A stretch of 64,000 nt of DNA from Corynespora cassiicola (GCA_022059125.1 JAEUWY010000020.1:62001-126000); one strand, 5' to 3'. Counted from the stretch's first letter, positions 1-11,582 are shown. Numbers and translations: made by a program. Notes: generated by a model from the sequence alone, not told the origin.

Positions 1-410
1 GACTGACATTCGTAGGAGGCCTGGATCTAAGCCTTTGCAGGATTGAATCATCACATGTTACACATTGAACTCATACATCCCCGCTTTCACACCAGATACC
101 TAAGATTCCATCTTTTATCAAGGCCAAATAGTGTGACAGAAGATCAGATGTTGCCATCGAGAGAAATGCAGTCATTGGATCACTGGTTGATCATTATAGT
201 CGCCATCATCATTGAATACGAATTCTATTCTATCTCTGTTCATGATTTTGGCGTTGCTAGAAGCCTTACTAGAGCAAGTATTAAGTTAGTTGTGTATGTA
301 TGGAAAAGGCGTCTTTACAAATACCGGAGGAGAAAGTATTGGCGAGTAGTGATTCCAGGGACAGCGATATCCCCCAAGGTAATCATCCACCATGATCCAT
401 GATCCATTGA
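1..410. other. Left-edge intergenic DNA
   Basis: I see no supportable gene in this left edge. The open frames are short, lack recognisable motifs and have AT-rich composition. It probably includes the 3' flank of the transporter gene that ends at 411 on the minus strand. Confidence 0.5.
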
Positions 411-1778
411 TCAGACTTTTGCGTTCAGTGCGACTCCAACCTTCATGATTCGGACCACGGCAACGATCAGACCCGACACGATGCCCGCTACGCCCCCATA
501 AGCCCACATGCCAGTCCAGTCCAATGGCTCGGTCTTGCCGAGAATCACACCAGAACTCGGTCCACCGATCAGCAAGCCAACTCCAGTAATCGCAAACCCT
601 TGGCCCATGCGCGTACCAATCATTGATCTATTCTCCGTGAGGACTCGGAAGCAAACAGGCGGTAGGGCGACGACGACACCGCTGAAGAATCCGGCAACGA
701 TTGCTTCAACGATCATACCTGCTTCATTCTTCACGGCAGCCATGGATAGAACTGTTACTCCGAGTATCAGGGTGATGGGTGCCATGGTGTTGAAGACGCC
801 GATGCGATCAGACAGGGCCTTCGGTGCGATTCGTCCCAGAATCGACCCGGCGTTGAAGATGGCTGCCATATAGAATGCCATGGACTCGTTGGTGAAGCCC
901 TTGTTTTTGGGGTAGAAGGAGACGTAGAAGATGAGGGCTGCGTTGCCGATGAAGACGATCAAGATGTTCAAGGTAAAGACCATGAATGGGGCATCGCGGA
1001 ATGCAGTCCAGTCCACCACAGCTCGTGGCTTCGGTACGCGTACACGGACCCTCGCGGGAGAATAAAAGTCGCTAGGGTGATAAAGGCAAGACTTCGCACC
1101 GCCCATGGGAATCCAATCTGGGAGAGGAGCCGATAGAGTACGACAGGGTAGATGACGCCGCCAAGCGAGGAGCCGATAGAGTACGATAGGGTAGATGACG
1201 CCGCCAAGCGAGGAGCCGGATGATGCAATGCCAATGGCAAGTCCCATATGACTGCTGAAGTAGGTTGGGAGAAGCGAAACGGTCGGGATGAAGAGGAAGC
1301 CAGATCCTATTCCAACGCAGAAGGCTTGCGACAGCAAAACCTGCCAGTATTCCTTGCACAGAGACAGCATCATGTGACCCAAAACCACCATGAAGCTGCC
1401 CGAGATGAGAAGCAAGCGAAGGTAGCCTCTATCGTAAATAGGACCCGCAATCAGCCCGGTGATTTGGAGCAGAAAACATTGGATGGAGCCGATCCAGGAT
1501 ATGTCGGAGGAAGAGGCTTCGAACAGGTCGCCGGACTCGTAGTAAGTCTGGAAGACGGCAAAGGCGTTGAGCAAACCCCAGGTGTTGAAGAAGAGCATGA
1601 AGCCCGCTGCGACTTGGAGCCATGCGACTAGCCCGCCATCGGGAGGTGGCGAGGGTGCAGCCGCAGCCACCACCGCAGCTGCAGGAGTAGGAGGCTTGGC
1701 TTCGGCCTCGACATCGGAATGCTTCTCAGCATCAGCTCCGTTGGCAATCTCGTGGTTTTAGCTGACGTTGGAATCCAT
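411..1778 (-). pseudogene. MCT-type MFS transporter, disrupted
   Basis: This gene resembles fungal monocarboxylate-transporter-like (MCT/SLC16-type) major facilitator proteins of the plasma membrane. The motif PPDGGLVAWLQV opens TM1, and glycine-rich helices follow, for example GLAIGIASSGSSLGG. The only good ATG is at 1778. Codon 7 in that frame is TAA (1758-1760), and no other in-frame ATG precedes TM1. Mid-gene, a 43-bp tandem duplication (1124-1209) shifts the frame. The normal sequence continues in the shifted frame (SQIGFPWAVRSLAFITLATF) and returns to the first frame near 1040-1060, which implies a one-base deletion there. The net change is +42 nt, so the frame stays open, but about 35 residues around TM6 are scrambled. 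The substrate is unknown. It is divergent from the regulator at 2283, which is also damaged. I am confident of the family and fairly confident that the gene is non-functional. Confidence 0.75.
1124..1209. repeat. 43-bp tandem duplication in transporter
   Basis: Two adjacent 43-bp copies (1124-1166 and 1167-1209) differ at one base (C/T in the CGAYAGG segment). The copies are flanked by a short extra match, GAGGAGCCG, at 1210-1218. Because 43 is not a multiple of three, the duplication shifts the transporter reading frame. The near-identity of the copies suggests a recent event. Confidence 0.9.
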
Positions 1779-2282
1779 GTCGATCTGCACGATCGAGGTT
1801 GAATCTGTAGCAGAGGTTAGCCGGGACTTGTTTGGACGACCTGGTCAGGACTGAAGCAGTTGCAGTTGGGGATAACCAGAGAATCAACGAGAAGAAGCAG
1901 CCAAGCTGAAGGGTCTCTTAAGTACGACAGGTACAGAGGGAGGAGAGAGCGGGAATGCCATGTCGCTCGAGTGGGCGGGATGCCGCGTCAGAGGTGCCGT
2001 GGTGGTGGTGACTGGGGTGCAGGCGGGTTCGCCCATCGCGGCGGAAGAGGAGCATGGGAAGGTGTTGCTCGGCGCTGGCCAATCAGCTGCAGTCAGCATG
2101 CGCGCCAAGCCTGATGCGTTCGCCCGTCACGGCGGAGGCTGCTGAGTAATCCCATTCACCCTTTCAACCTTGTCTACCTGGGCCTGACCACGACTTCATC
2201 CGCCGTATCGGATGTGCTTTGGTCTGCGTGCGAGCACAGCAGCGCCGTACATACATCTTCCCCGCTCAAGACTTCAATTCGG
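1779..2282. promoter_or_regulatory. Divergent intergenic region
   Basis: This 504-bp gap lies between the start codons of the damaged MCT transporter (minus) and the damaged Zn2Cys6 regulator (plus). It must hold both promoters. I see no gene and no convincing operator repeat in it. The head-to-head arrangement fits a regulator controlling the transporter, but that is inference. Confidence 0.45.
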
Positions 2283-4660
2283 ATGGACACTCTCGAGGAA
2301 CAGGCTGCGACTGTGCCCCCCAACCAGGAAGCGCCAACAAGGCGAAACAAGGTCCGCAAGGGAACACGGTCATGCTGGGAATGCAAACGGCGGAAGATTA
2401 GATGCAGATTTCCCTCGTCTGAAGCTGACACTCGCATCGGCTGCCAGCGCCGACGTGCACCCTGTGTCAGTCAAGACTTGCCCGAAGACTTGGCTTCTGT
2501 AAAGATAGGCCACCGGCATCTCAGTGAGCGCCTCTCAAGAGTAGAAGACATACTGGGCGACCTTCTAGTCGGAAATCACTCCAGCGCCACAAGCCGGCTT
2601 CCAGAGGAACCACGGCACCTAGCTAACGGATCACCTACACAACTTGTTACCGCCACTCCTCGCGCAAATAAACTAGCCCCTCCTATGCTTCCAGAGGTAT
2701 ATATTCGTCTTCTGGAAAAATACATTAAAATAAAGTCTTTGTGCCAATTGTTAAGAGTCTTAGTGAATCTACTCCCAGCTCGACCCGTTTTACGCCAGAA
2801 TCGCAGGTTCCGTCAGACCAATCCGATATCGGAACAAGAACCCTTTATCACTTTTTTGCTGCCTTTCCAGTCGAATATGATGCCAAAGCTCTACTCAAGG
2901 CGAGCTCCAGGCCCGCGCTTTACACGTATCTGGTTAATACCCAGCCGCATGCTAAGTTGACGCGCGAGACACTTGCAGCACCCTATTCTCTTACGCGACT
3001 CTCAGCTCCCAATATCCATCCTGTTAATTTAGCCAGAATGATGCTTATATTTGCAATTACTTTGCAGAGCCCATGCGGTAAAAAGATAGTGGGCCTTTCT
3101 GAACCTGCAAGTGTACTTATGGGCCGCTTGGTGACGGCTGCTACAACATGGATCACTATAAAAGAAGAGATGCATGGGACCGTTGAGTGTCTTGTCTGCA
3201 TTGTTCTCGAGGGTGTCTTAAAAACTAACAACGGCAACATCCGGCAAACTTGGTCCGTATATCGTAGAGCGATGGCCGTCGCCCAAATGATGGGTCTCCA
3301 TCACACTCTAACCCCGCCTTTGAAACGGATAGACCCGGAATTTGTCGTCGATCCCGGGTTTTTGTAGTTTCGCATCGTTTACATGGACCGCTATCTCAGC
3401 TTACTTCTCGGGCTTTCTCAGGGCACTCCCGATAAAAGCATGGGAGCACCGTCAGCTTTACGATACGAACCGCCTCTGGGTAGATTTGAACGACAGCTCA
3501 CCGTTATCGCGTCTCGCATCTTGGAACGTAACGATGGCGTCTTTGACGCATCTGACATCAAGACAACTCAATCTATCGACACAGAGCTACTGGAAGTATC
3601 CAAAAGTATGCCAGCGAGCTTTTGGCGGCCTGCAAACTTTCTCCAACTCATACCAGGATCGCCGGACGCTCTTTTAGAGACATTACGTCTTTCCGCCCAA
3701 GTATACTACTATGGTCTATCCATTCAAGTCCATCTACTATACATAATGCATGGAATCGACGTCAACCCCAACCAGGGCTACTCCTTAATTACCTGTGTTA
3801 ACGTGAGTCGCAAGATTATGACACGCTTTATCGCACACCGAGCCTTCAACCCCATGTCTTCATGTTCGCGGCCCGTTGAATTTTTTGCCCTCTTGGCAGC
3901 AATGACGCTCCTACTTGCTCACCTTGACGCTCATCAGTACCAGGGGACGACGAACTTTCTCGCCCACCAGCGCCTGTCAGATCGTGCCATGTCGGATCAA
4001 GCCCTAGAGAGAATGGGCATCATAGGTCAGTTCAATGGCGACTCGACAACTGAACACAGTGCCAGGCTAATCCGACGTTTACTCAAGCTCGAGGCAGACG
4101 CCGCTGAGGGAAGCAGTTATACCGCAGTAAGTGTAGTAGAAAATGAATATGGCGGGCAGGAGAGCGCCGACAGGAATAGTGAGGAGCTTAGCTTGCACAT
4201 TCCATACCTTGGCGTCATCAAAATTACTCGTCAGGGTCTCATCGCCCTAGGGCTGTCAATCGAGAATCCGGCGGCCCCGCCACATCAAAACCCTCACACA
4301 GAATTGCCAACAAGGCGCCAGCCTTCCTCTGTGTTGAACAATGTGTTCGCCTCTTTGCCCATTCAGTCGCCTATGGATGGACAACAGACGCCTGGTCAGA
4401 TAAGCGCAATGCCTCAGAATGACACCTTCACGAACGCCCAATCTCAATCACCTGGATATCATGGCCAATCCATGGCGCAGTATTCCAATCAACTCCAAGA
4501 TGACGACTGTACCCTCCAGGCTAATTCTGAACTCCCTTCAATCACGGCCGGCATAGATGACTGGGCTCTGCAGGGCGTAGACATGGCATTCTTTGATACC
4601 CTAATGAGAGCCACGCCTGGTATGGAAAACGCTCATACCTCGAGCAACATGTATGCATAG
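2283..4660 (+). pseudogene. Zn2Cys6 transcription factor, disrupted
   Basis: This is a fungal binuclear zinc cluster regulator with a long middle homology region. From the ATG at 2283 the cluster reads GTRSCWECKRRKIRCRF, then GCQRRRAPC. The fourth cysteine, expected three residues before the GC cysteine, is Arg. A 59-nt intron (2697-2755, GTATAT..AAG) joins the DNA-binding exon to the rest in phase 0. The frame then meets TAG at 3365-3367, in a place where the family normally has Trp (F-L-stop-F-R-I-V-Y-M-D-R-Y). Beyond it the frame is clean to the stop at 4658-4660, with typical motifs such as DRYLSLLLGL. The lost metal ligand and the nonsense codon together argue for a recent pseudogene. 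A product starting at the Met at 3383 would lack the DNA-binding domain. The neighbouring divergent transporter is broken too. Confidence 0.8.
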
Positions 4661-5181
4661 CTTTGATGACATCACAAAAAACGATTTGAAGTTAGAATAT
4701 TTGAAGACCTTTGGAAGCGATGCCACCACTAGAGCATCATTTACCTATATGAAATAAGGTGTGAAGAACTGAGTACGATTAAGGCCCATGCTTCGGTGCG
4801 GCACGGATGCTGCATGTTTGGTGGTATTAGCGAAAGTTTTTGGGTTTCGAGCATATCTACATAGCTCATCATCAGAATTACATTAACCAGTCCCTCATCG
4901 GTCTCATCAATTGGGCTGTAAGGCACGTGGATATATTCACGTGCAAGAGGCATTATGCTGATCTCAGAGCCACTTCTGGCCCCCAACCTAGACCTAATAT
5001 GGCTCTATTTTTGCGAGATAATTTTAGAACACAGCCGCCCTTGGCATCTAAGAGATGCATTTCATCTCGCAAAGGAACTGCCCAAAGGATAACATCTTCC
5101 TACCCTTCTTTCATCAGTGTATATTCACCGTAACTAATCTTTTTTGTTTTTTATCGGGAATAGCACCAAATATCTGCGATC
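4661..5181. other. Intergenic, upstream of regulator
   Basis: This 521-bp gap lies between the broken regulator and the intact one. It presumably carries the 3' end of the former and the promoter of the latter. I see no coding motif. A T-rich tract (5140-5155) lies just upstream of the start at 5182. Confidence 0.5.
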
Positions 5182-6891
5182 ATGGTCAACCACGGCCGGT
5201 CAAAGGGCTGCAATACATGCAGGCGGCGGCGAGTCAAGTGCGACGAAAAAAAGCCAGTATGCAGCCGCTGCATAAATGGCGGCTTTGCTTGCCTGGGCTA
5301 TGAAAGAAACGACGAATTTGTTCAAATCAGATTCAAGGACGAAACGGACAGCGTTCGTCAACGGAAATCCAAGCCTCGCAACAAACCAAGTGTCGCTACG
5401 GTCAAGTTGGGTGCCAATCCAGAGCCCGCTGATCAGACAGCCATCGCGCCCATCATGCTACCAGATGGCGAATCGGTTTCTCTCGGATTCTTCATCCGGA
5501 ATTTTGCTACGACGGGTCGAAGCATCGCATCCTGTCGCGGCTTCTTTGAGAACATAGTGCCTATGCTCCATACGGCTCCTAGTGACTCAGCCACATCACT
5601 AGCCGCTCACTCGGTTGCTACATTCATGTTTAGTAGATTTCGAAGAGAGCAGAGTACTCATGAAATGGCTATGCGCTGCCTTGGTCGTGCTTTGAAACGG
5701 CTGCGGAACGAACTGAACCGCCCAGCTAGCAGGATAGGACCGCCAACCCTCATGGCGATTCTCATGCTGCAGTTCCAAGACAACCTGGCAGCAGCAATGT
5801 GTTTTCATCCGGCAGCCCGCACTCACCAAGAAGGAGCGCTTACACTAGTCATGAAGCTTCCTCCAAAAATTCTCCAAAGCTACGAGGGACGGCGCCTCCT
5901 ACAATACCTTCTCAGCACAGAAGTAAGCACAGCCATTCGGGAACAGCGCTCACTAAGCGGAGATTTCGCATCCCTTCCATCTCTTCTATCCGAAAGTTGG
6001 CAGTTGAACCCCGCTGGACGGCTCGACCTTGTCGGCATCATGGCTGCAGAGATACAAAGTCGATTCCGTCAACTCATTAAGCTCCATTCATTGTGCGAAG
6101 ATGCACCATGCTCACACACTCCCCATTTTATGAATCTGTATCAGCAAGCAAAGACTGTGGAGAGGGATCTCTTGGCATGGAAGCAAACCATCCCTAGCAA
6201 CTGGCATCCCATTCGATGGAACCATTCACTATCCGCGGATTCTCTCTTTCCAACATTCGGTGGAGTCTGCGACATATACCCTTCGATCTCAATCGCGTCC
6301 ACCATCAACACATGGAGAAGCTACTGCATCATCACTTTGAGGGTCCTCGCACACATACGCTCATCGGCCGGGTTCGACGAATATGGAGGTGAGAAAAGCA
6401 ATAATTCAGAGGTGGCCGTCATCCAAAGGCAACTAGGGAGCACAGTGGATGCTATCCTCGCTTCCGTCCCTTTCCACCTGGGAAATCGGACAAGCGTGCC
6501 TGTTGAAGACGAGCACGTAAAAGAGGGTCTTGTCTTGCCAGGCTACCACAACTCGCATTCCCAGACCTCTTCGAAGTTATGGGAGTCTTCAGATGGCATA
6601 ATGCCGCAGGAAGATCACAACCGACATGCAGTTTCCATGGGCCCATGGCACATCCTCATACCGCTCACCTTCCTTGTGACAAGGATGTATGAGTGGGAAA
6701 TATGTTGTGACAGTTGTAGAGGATTGGTGCAGCAGGATCAGCTTGAGTTTTCCCGGGATCATCTTCTTCGCAGTATGGTGTTGATGAATATATCGCGTGC
6801 TGAGATAGTACCCGTGGGGTTTGGGAAGATAGACACTTTTGTGTTTATGATGAAGCTTCGTGAGGCTATGGGAATGGCTCATGTTCCTTAA
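5182..6891 (+). CDS. Zn2Cys6 transcription factor
   Basis: This intact single-exon gene encodes 569 residues. Residues 10-37 form a complete binuclear zinc cluster, with CNTCRRRRVKCDEKKPVC followed by SRC and FAC. A basic linker (RQRKSKPRNKPS) follows. The rest fits the alpha-helical regulatory region of fungal Zn2Cys6 proteins, with an ending rich in aliphatic residues. It should be a nuclear DNA-binding activator or repressor. The start is chosen because the ATG at 5182 sits nine codons before the first zinc cysteine and the frame is open throughout. Targets cannot be read from the sequence. The downstream neighbour is the convergent GPI wall protein. No introns are needed, unlike most neighbours. 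Confidence 0.9.
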   Translation: MVNHGRSKGCNTCRRRRVKCDEKKPVCSRCINGGFACLGYERNDEFVQIRFKDETDSVRQRKSKPRNKPSVATVKLGANPEPADQTAIAPIMLPDGESVSLGFFIRNFATTGRSIASCRGFFENIVPMLHTAPSDSATSLAAHSVATFMFSRFRREQSTHEMAMRCLGRALKRLRNELNRPASRIGPPTLMAILMLQFQDNLAAAMCFHPAARTHQEGALTLVMKLPPKILQSYEGRRLLQYLLSTEVSTAIREQRSLSGDFASLPSLLSESWQLNPAGRLDLVGIMAAEIQSRFRQLIKLHSLCEDAPCSHTPHFMNLYQQAKTVERDLLAWKQTIPSNWHPIRWNHSLSADSLFPTFGGVCDIYPSISIASTINTWRSYCIITLRVLAHIRSSAGFDEYGGEKSNNSEVAVIQRQLGSTVDAILASVPFHLGNRTSVPVEDEHVKEGLVLPGYHNSHSQTSSKLWESSDGIMPQEDHNRHAVSMGPWHILIPLTFLVTRMYEWEICCDSCRGLVQQDQLEFSRDHLLRSMVLMNISRAEIVPVGFGKIDTFVFMMKLREAMGMAHVP

Positions 6892-7183
6892 TTGCTTATT
6901 TGACGCGATCCGGATAACGAAAAAAAACTTCCAACAAATGCTGAGGTGGGAATGCTTTTTTATAAGAATCATGAAACTTTTAATACAACTTCCTGTTATA
7001 TTATATGCGTCTGAATGATTAATATTTCCACAGAACATGCGATAATAATGCGAGTCTGACTGGCGGTCTCCGCATTAGAAAATGTAAGTTTCTGGACCGC
7101 TAATATGAGATAACTGTTAACTTTATCTATCGAAAGGTTACAAACTACATTACTCGAAACATACGAGATATTATTTTCCCGTC

Positions 7184-9166
7184 TCAAAGCGCAATAACTG
7201 TTGCCAGTATTGCCAAGATGGTCGTCAATTGAAACTGCTTCTTTCCGGGAAGCTTCCTTTCACTCCCGCCCAGAAATTCCACTGGTGCCGATGTTGTTGG
7301 GGAATTATCCGCCCCATCCGGCATTGAGCCCGATGGCTTGGCACCTTCCATTGTTATCGAAGGATCAGAAGCTGCATCGGTGGGGCTGACATCCAGCACT
7401 GGGTCAGACAGAGAACCTGTTTGTATACCGCCCAAGGTTATGGTTGCAGTAGGAATGCCTCTATTCAATACACTCGATACCAGTGCCGGAATTTGCTCAG
7501 AAATTGGACCCAGATCGCTCTCCGACATTAGCACGATCGACTCTCCACTAGGTAGAGTAAGTATCTCTCCCACAATTTCTCCACCAAGCAGGATAGGAAA
7601 TGCGCTCTCGACCAGCGTCCCATCTACACTGATCCCGCTTCCGTCTTCCTCAAACTCGATGATGTGAGAGTTGTATGTCACCACCGAGCCCGGACGTAGT
7701 ATTTGACCGTCAGGAAGCTTCAAAGTTGGATCATCGCCTTCCAATGAGGAGTGTAGCTCTTGAATAGGCGTCAAGCTCGGACTGATCGTTATAGCATTCT
7801 CGAAGCTGATATCTATCGCATGGAGTTCACCATCGATAAAAATTGCCGTGGGAGTCTGCCCCGGGGTGGGGGCTGTAGCGTCTACATCTGCCGGTCGCGC
7901 GGTCGAAGCCTGCCCTGGTAGCGAGATGACATGTCCAAGCGTCGAGGTCGCTGACCCAGGGCTCAGAATCTGGCCTCCAGGAAGTACCACTCCAGGTCCA
8001 GAGGGATTAGGGATAATTGGAATGTTCTCATTGCCTGGGAGAATTACCCCTGGTCCAGAGGGATTAGATACGATTGGTACAACTTGGCCCCCGGGGAGAA
8101 TCGCCCCTGATCCGGAGGGGTTGGGTATGATTGGAACAACCCCGCCCCCGGGTAAGACAATACCCGGACCAGAAGGACTTGATACGATTGGAATCACTCC
8201 ACCTCCAGGAATGATTACTGCTGGTCCAGAGGGATTAGGTACAATTGATGTGGGGGGCTTTGTTATGGATTCTTCAGTTGCGGGGACTGGTATATGCGTT
8301 GCTTCTGGTCTATTTGGCGATTCTGTCGTTCTTGCGGTCTCTTGGGCTCCATTTGATGATCCCTCGGGCGTTTGGATAGTCGTATGTGCTACAAGAGGGG
8401 TTGTTGATTGCTCTGGTGTCGATCGGCGTACATAAACAGTGTGAGCATCGGTGTTAACCACTGTTGTAGTAGTATCTTGAGTCACACCAATTGTTAGGTA
8501 TTGTACCGCAGTATGTGTAGTTGCCTCTGTAGTAGTACTTGTTCTAGTTTCCGTCACAGACGTAGTGTAATAAGTTGTACATGTTTTTGGTGGCGATGTT
8601 GCAGTTTGAGACTTTGAAATGTAAGACGATGTTGTACTATTCGTAGTAGAATACGATGGGTACAAGGATGTGTAAATACTAGTAAAGCTTTCTGGTGATT
8701 CTGTGGTACTATTTCTACGTTAGTGCACAGGATGAATCATTGGAACTTTGGTTGTTCGCTACCTTTTATTTGTGATGGAAAAGGAAGTGTATCCTGAGTT
8801 GCGTTTCCAGGGAGATTCTTCGTCAATATAAATTGTGGTGGTAGTGGTAATATTTCGAAAAGCTGTAACAAAATTCGGAATAGTCACAGTGAGCGGAATT
8901 AGGGTAGTTGTTTGAACCTCTTCGGTAGCGATTACAGTCCAAGTGTCCGTTTCGGTGACTACGACTGTGGAGGTCACGCAGTCGTTAGAGCCTTCATCTT
9001 CTCGCGATGTAGATGTGGGAGCTGTATAATCCAAAGAATTAAAATTCAGTGTCTCCGAAATGAGACTCCGCGTAGACAGGACTTTCGGCAAGTTTACAGC
9101 AGTCACATAGGCTGTGAGCTGCAGTGCGACGAGGAGGAACAATGGAAATTGGATAGCTGAGTACAT
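7184..9166 (-). CDS. GPI-anchored cell-surface protein with repeats
   Basis: This is a predicted secreted wall protein of 644 residues in two exons (9166-8763 and 8714-7184), joined across a 48-nt intron with a CTAAC branch site. The N-terminus MYSAIQFPLFLLVALQLTAY is a signal peptide. Thr/Ser-rich segments follow (many TTT, TVVVTETDTWTV), as is usual for O-glycosylated wall proteins. The middle carries five tandem 19-residue repeats of the type NPSGPGVVLPGGQVVPI. The C-terminus has a small-residue site followed by a short hydrophobic tail (TTILAILATVIAL) without basic residues after it, typical of a GPI signal. It probably contributes to the wall surface or adhesion, and no enzymatic domain is visible. 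The start is set at the ATG at 9166. It is divergent from the A1-fold surface protein. Confidence 0.8.
7952..8236 (-). repeat. Five 57-bp coding repeats
   Basis: Five exact-length 57-bp units encode 19 residues each (consensus N-P-S-G-P-G-V-x-L-P-G-G-x-V-x-P-I-x-x). They run from 8236 down to 7952 within the GPI protein. The GGTCCAGAGGGATT core recurs every 57 bp with small changes. Copy number could vary between strains. Confidence 0.9.
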
Positions 9167-9803
9167 GTTTCCCAATATTCACATAAATAAATCGTGGAAC
9201 TGAATCAATATATGAACACTATCTAGATATACACAGGTCCACGAGGCTAAAAGGCGCCAAGAAGCATAGCACCCCCTGTATAAAGCCACGCTTACGTGAG
9301 GTCCGAATCAGGATCATAAAAGTTTCACAGCCTCGCGCATGATAGATAGGGAAGGCTCATGAATAATGCACGATATTATTTGCCAGCTTCGTATCTTTAG
9401 CTTGGCAATATCAGAATACGAGAAAGCCAAGAAAACAAGACGCGATAGGAAGAGTTGTGGGGGCGATTTACCTGCCGTTCAACACAATACGCATGTAAAA
9501 CCCTCCATTCTTGCATATTTTGACCTATCAACAATTATCTGAAGAATATTCCTTGATATATTAAGATATCCTCTAGCCACTTAGGCAGTAGAACCAACTT
9601 CGTATTCGAATTCAATGAAGTAAGAAATTTTAATAGGTCTGGCCTTGCAATTCATCATAATTTTGCAAGAGATTGAAAAATATCACGACCATCATTCTTG
9701 CGGAAAGATACTTTCAACGCGCCTTGTAATTGCAGTGCTTCTGCCCAATTTTCTTCGAGATCAAGCCTTCCGATACCCGGCCTAGGCTGGTTTTCAATTG
9801 ATT
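9167..9803. promoter_or_regulatory. Divergent intergenic region, AT-rich
   Basis: This AT-rich gap separates two divergent surface-protein genes. In the frame of the downstream gene, 9708-9780 encodes a signal-peptide-like stretch (KILSTRLVIAVLLPNFL) that has no ATG and ends at a TAG. This may be the remnant of, or an exon for, the missing leader of the next gene. Confidence 0.45.
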
Positions 9804-11493
9804 TTGATGGCCTCGACAGGAAGCCCGTCATCTATCACCTCGTCGCCACTCCGCGTGCCTGCATCGCGGTATTTCGATGGAGACGATGGGGAATGGAGTA
9901 CATTCAACATTTCGGTTGGAGACCCACCTCAGAAATTCCGTGTACTTCCTAGCGCTGCGACTGGAGAAGTTATCGTTCCTGGACCAGAAGGTTGTTCCCC
10001 AAGCGATGGACCAGACTGTGGCCCTTCACGCGGTGTTTATCAAAACAAAACAGGGTTTTGGGCCAATGAGTCATCGACCTGGAGCCATTTGGGACTTTAT
10101 AGCCTTGACTTGATGTCTGACCTGGGGTACGAGACAAACGCATCCTTTGGTCTGGATCAGGTCAGCATAGGTGAATCGCCTCAGCCTCGTCTTTTGGCAG
10201 ATCAAGTGATAGCCGGAATCGCATCAAAGGAATTTGATTTAGGTCTATTAGGACTTAGCCCTGGACCCGCTAGCTTCGGAGATTCTAAACAACCTCAGAA
10301 GTCCTTGCTTTCGACCTTAAGAGATGAAGGCGGAATACCAAGCCTTTCATTCGGCTACACTGCAGGGGCATTCTATCGTATGTGCCAAAGCTCTCTTGAT
10401 TCCAAACAAATACTGACAGTTCGAAGATAACCCTCGCGTTGATGCTGATTTGATCTTGGGCGGATATGACGAATCGCGACTAGATCATAACACAATCATA
10501 TTCCCCTTTGAGAACAATACTACAAGCCCCATCAGCTTAAGTATCCAACGAATATCAGCAAATGGAAGTCTGAACGGCACAATCAGTCTCTTAGAAGATG
10601 AAACAAAAGTACGGCTCGATTTTACAGTACCCCACCTTTGGCTCCCTCGAGACATGTGCGACCGTTTCCAAACCGCCTTCGGTCTCGATTACGACAACAC
10701 AACTGAACTCTATCTGGTACCAGAAAACACTCGTCTTGACCTCGTAGGAAGGAACCCCACGATCACCTTCAGCTTCGGTGCTTCAGCAGACCCAGCGCAG
10801 CGAGTTAATGTAGCCTTGCCATATAGCGCCTTCGATCTCCAAGTTTTGCACCCTTTATACCCCGAGAAATTGAATTATTTTCCTATACGCCGGGCGGTGA
10901 ACGAATCGCAGTATACATTGGGACGGGCATTTTTTCAGGAAGCTTATATTATTGTTGACTACGGGAGGGAAAACTTTTCCATCCACCAAGCCGTGTTCCC
11001 CGCTGCCAGTGAATCGAGCCGGATTATCACAATCACAGAGCCGCCTCCAGTCCCATCCGATACTCCCGGAGAATCTTCCAATAGCCTCAGTACAGGATCA
11101 ATCGCCGGGATCGTGATAGGTGCTGTCGTCTTGCTTGCTCTGGCTGCAGCTGCCATATTCTTCATGTCCAGACGCCGCAGACGATCAAAATCGGCGCAAG
11201 CAATCGATGATCTAAAGTCTTCAGAAACGAGGGATATGTCTGATTTTGCAGAACTTGCAGGAAGTGATAAACACACTCCGGAAATTTTGAGTCGGGATTT
11301 GAATGAAATGTACGAGCCTCAAGAACGGGAACTCTATGGGACTAGTAGATCAGAGTTGGCCGGAAGGAGTAGATCGGAATTGGCTGGGTCGCAGCTGAGA
11401 GTTGAGCTACCAGCGGGGACACACCAAAGGCCACAGGAGCTGGAAGGAGATACTCCTCCTGGAGGTGGTACTTTAGATGATCGGCGATCCTAG
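9804..11493 (+). CDS. A1 pepsin-fold membrane protein, lacks catalytic motifs
   Basis: Two exons (9804-10377 and 10427-11493; 49-nt intron with a CTGAC branch) encode about 546 residues. The sequence resembles fungal aspartic-peptidase-fold (A1) proteins, with ISVGDPPQKFRVLPSAATGE early, then GLLGLSPGPASFGDS, DADLILGGYD and LGRAFFQEAYIIVDYGRENF. Where active enzymes have DTGS the first motif reads PSAATGE, and the second Asp motif is also not recognisable, so it is probably proteolytically inactive. Many Asn-X-Ser/Thr sites suggest glycosylation. Near residues 410-435 a TM helix (IAGIVIGAVVLLALAAAAIFF) is followed by RRRRR, giving a cytosolic tail with the short repeat RSELAG. This looks like a surface sensor or wall-associated protein. 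The start is uncertain: no signal peptide follows this ATG, and a leader-like segment upstream lacks an ATG. Confidence 0.7.
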
Positions 11494-11582
11494 TTTCACG
11501 CAGGGCTCGAATGCATGAGTGCGTTGTATATTATGATTGGATTCACAAAGATTTATGTTTTGAGCGAGCGTAATTAGCTCTT

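Noticed and set aside
6589..7038. 149-codon minus-strand frame at the end of the intact regulator
   Set aside because: It overlaps the regulator's coding end and AT-rich 3' flank, with no features of its own.
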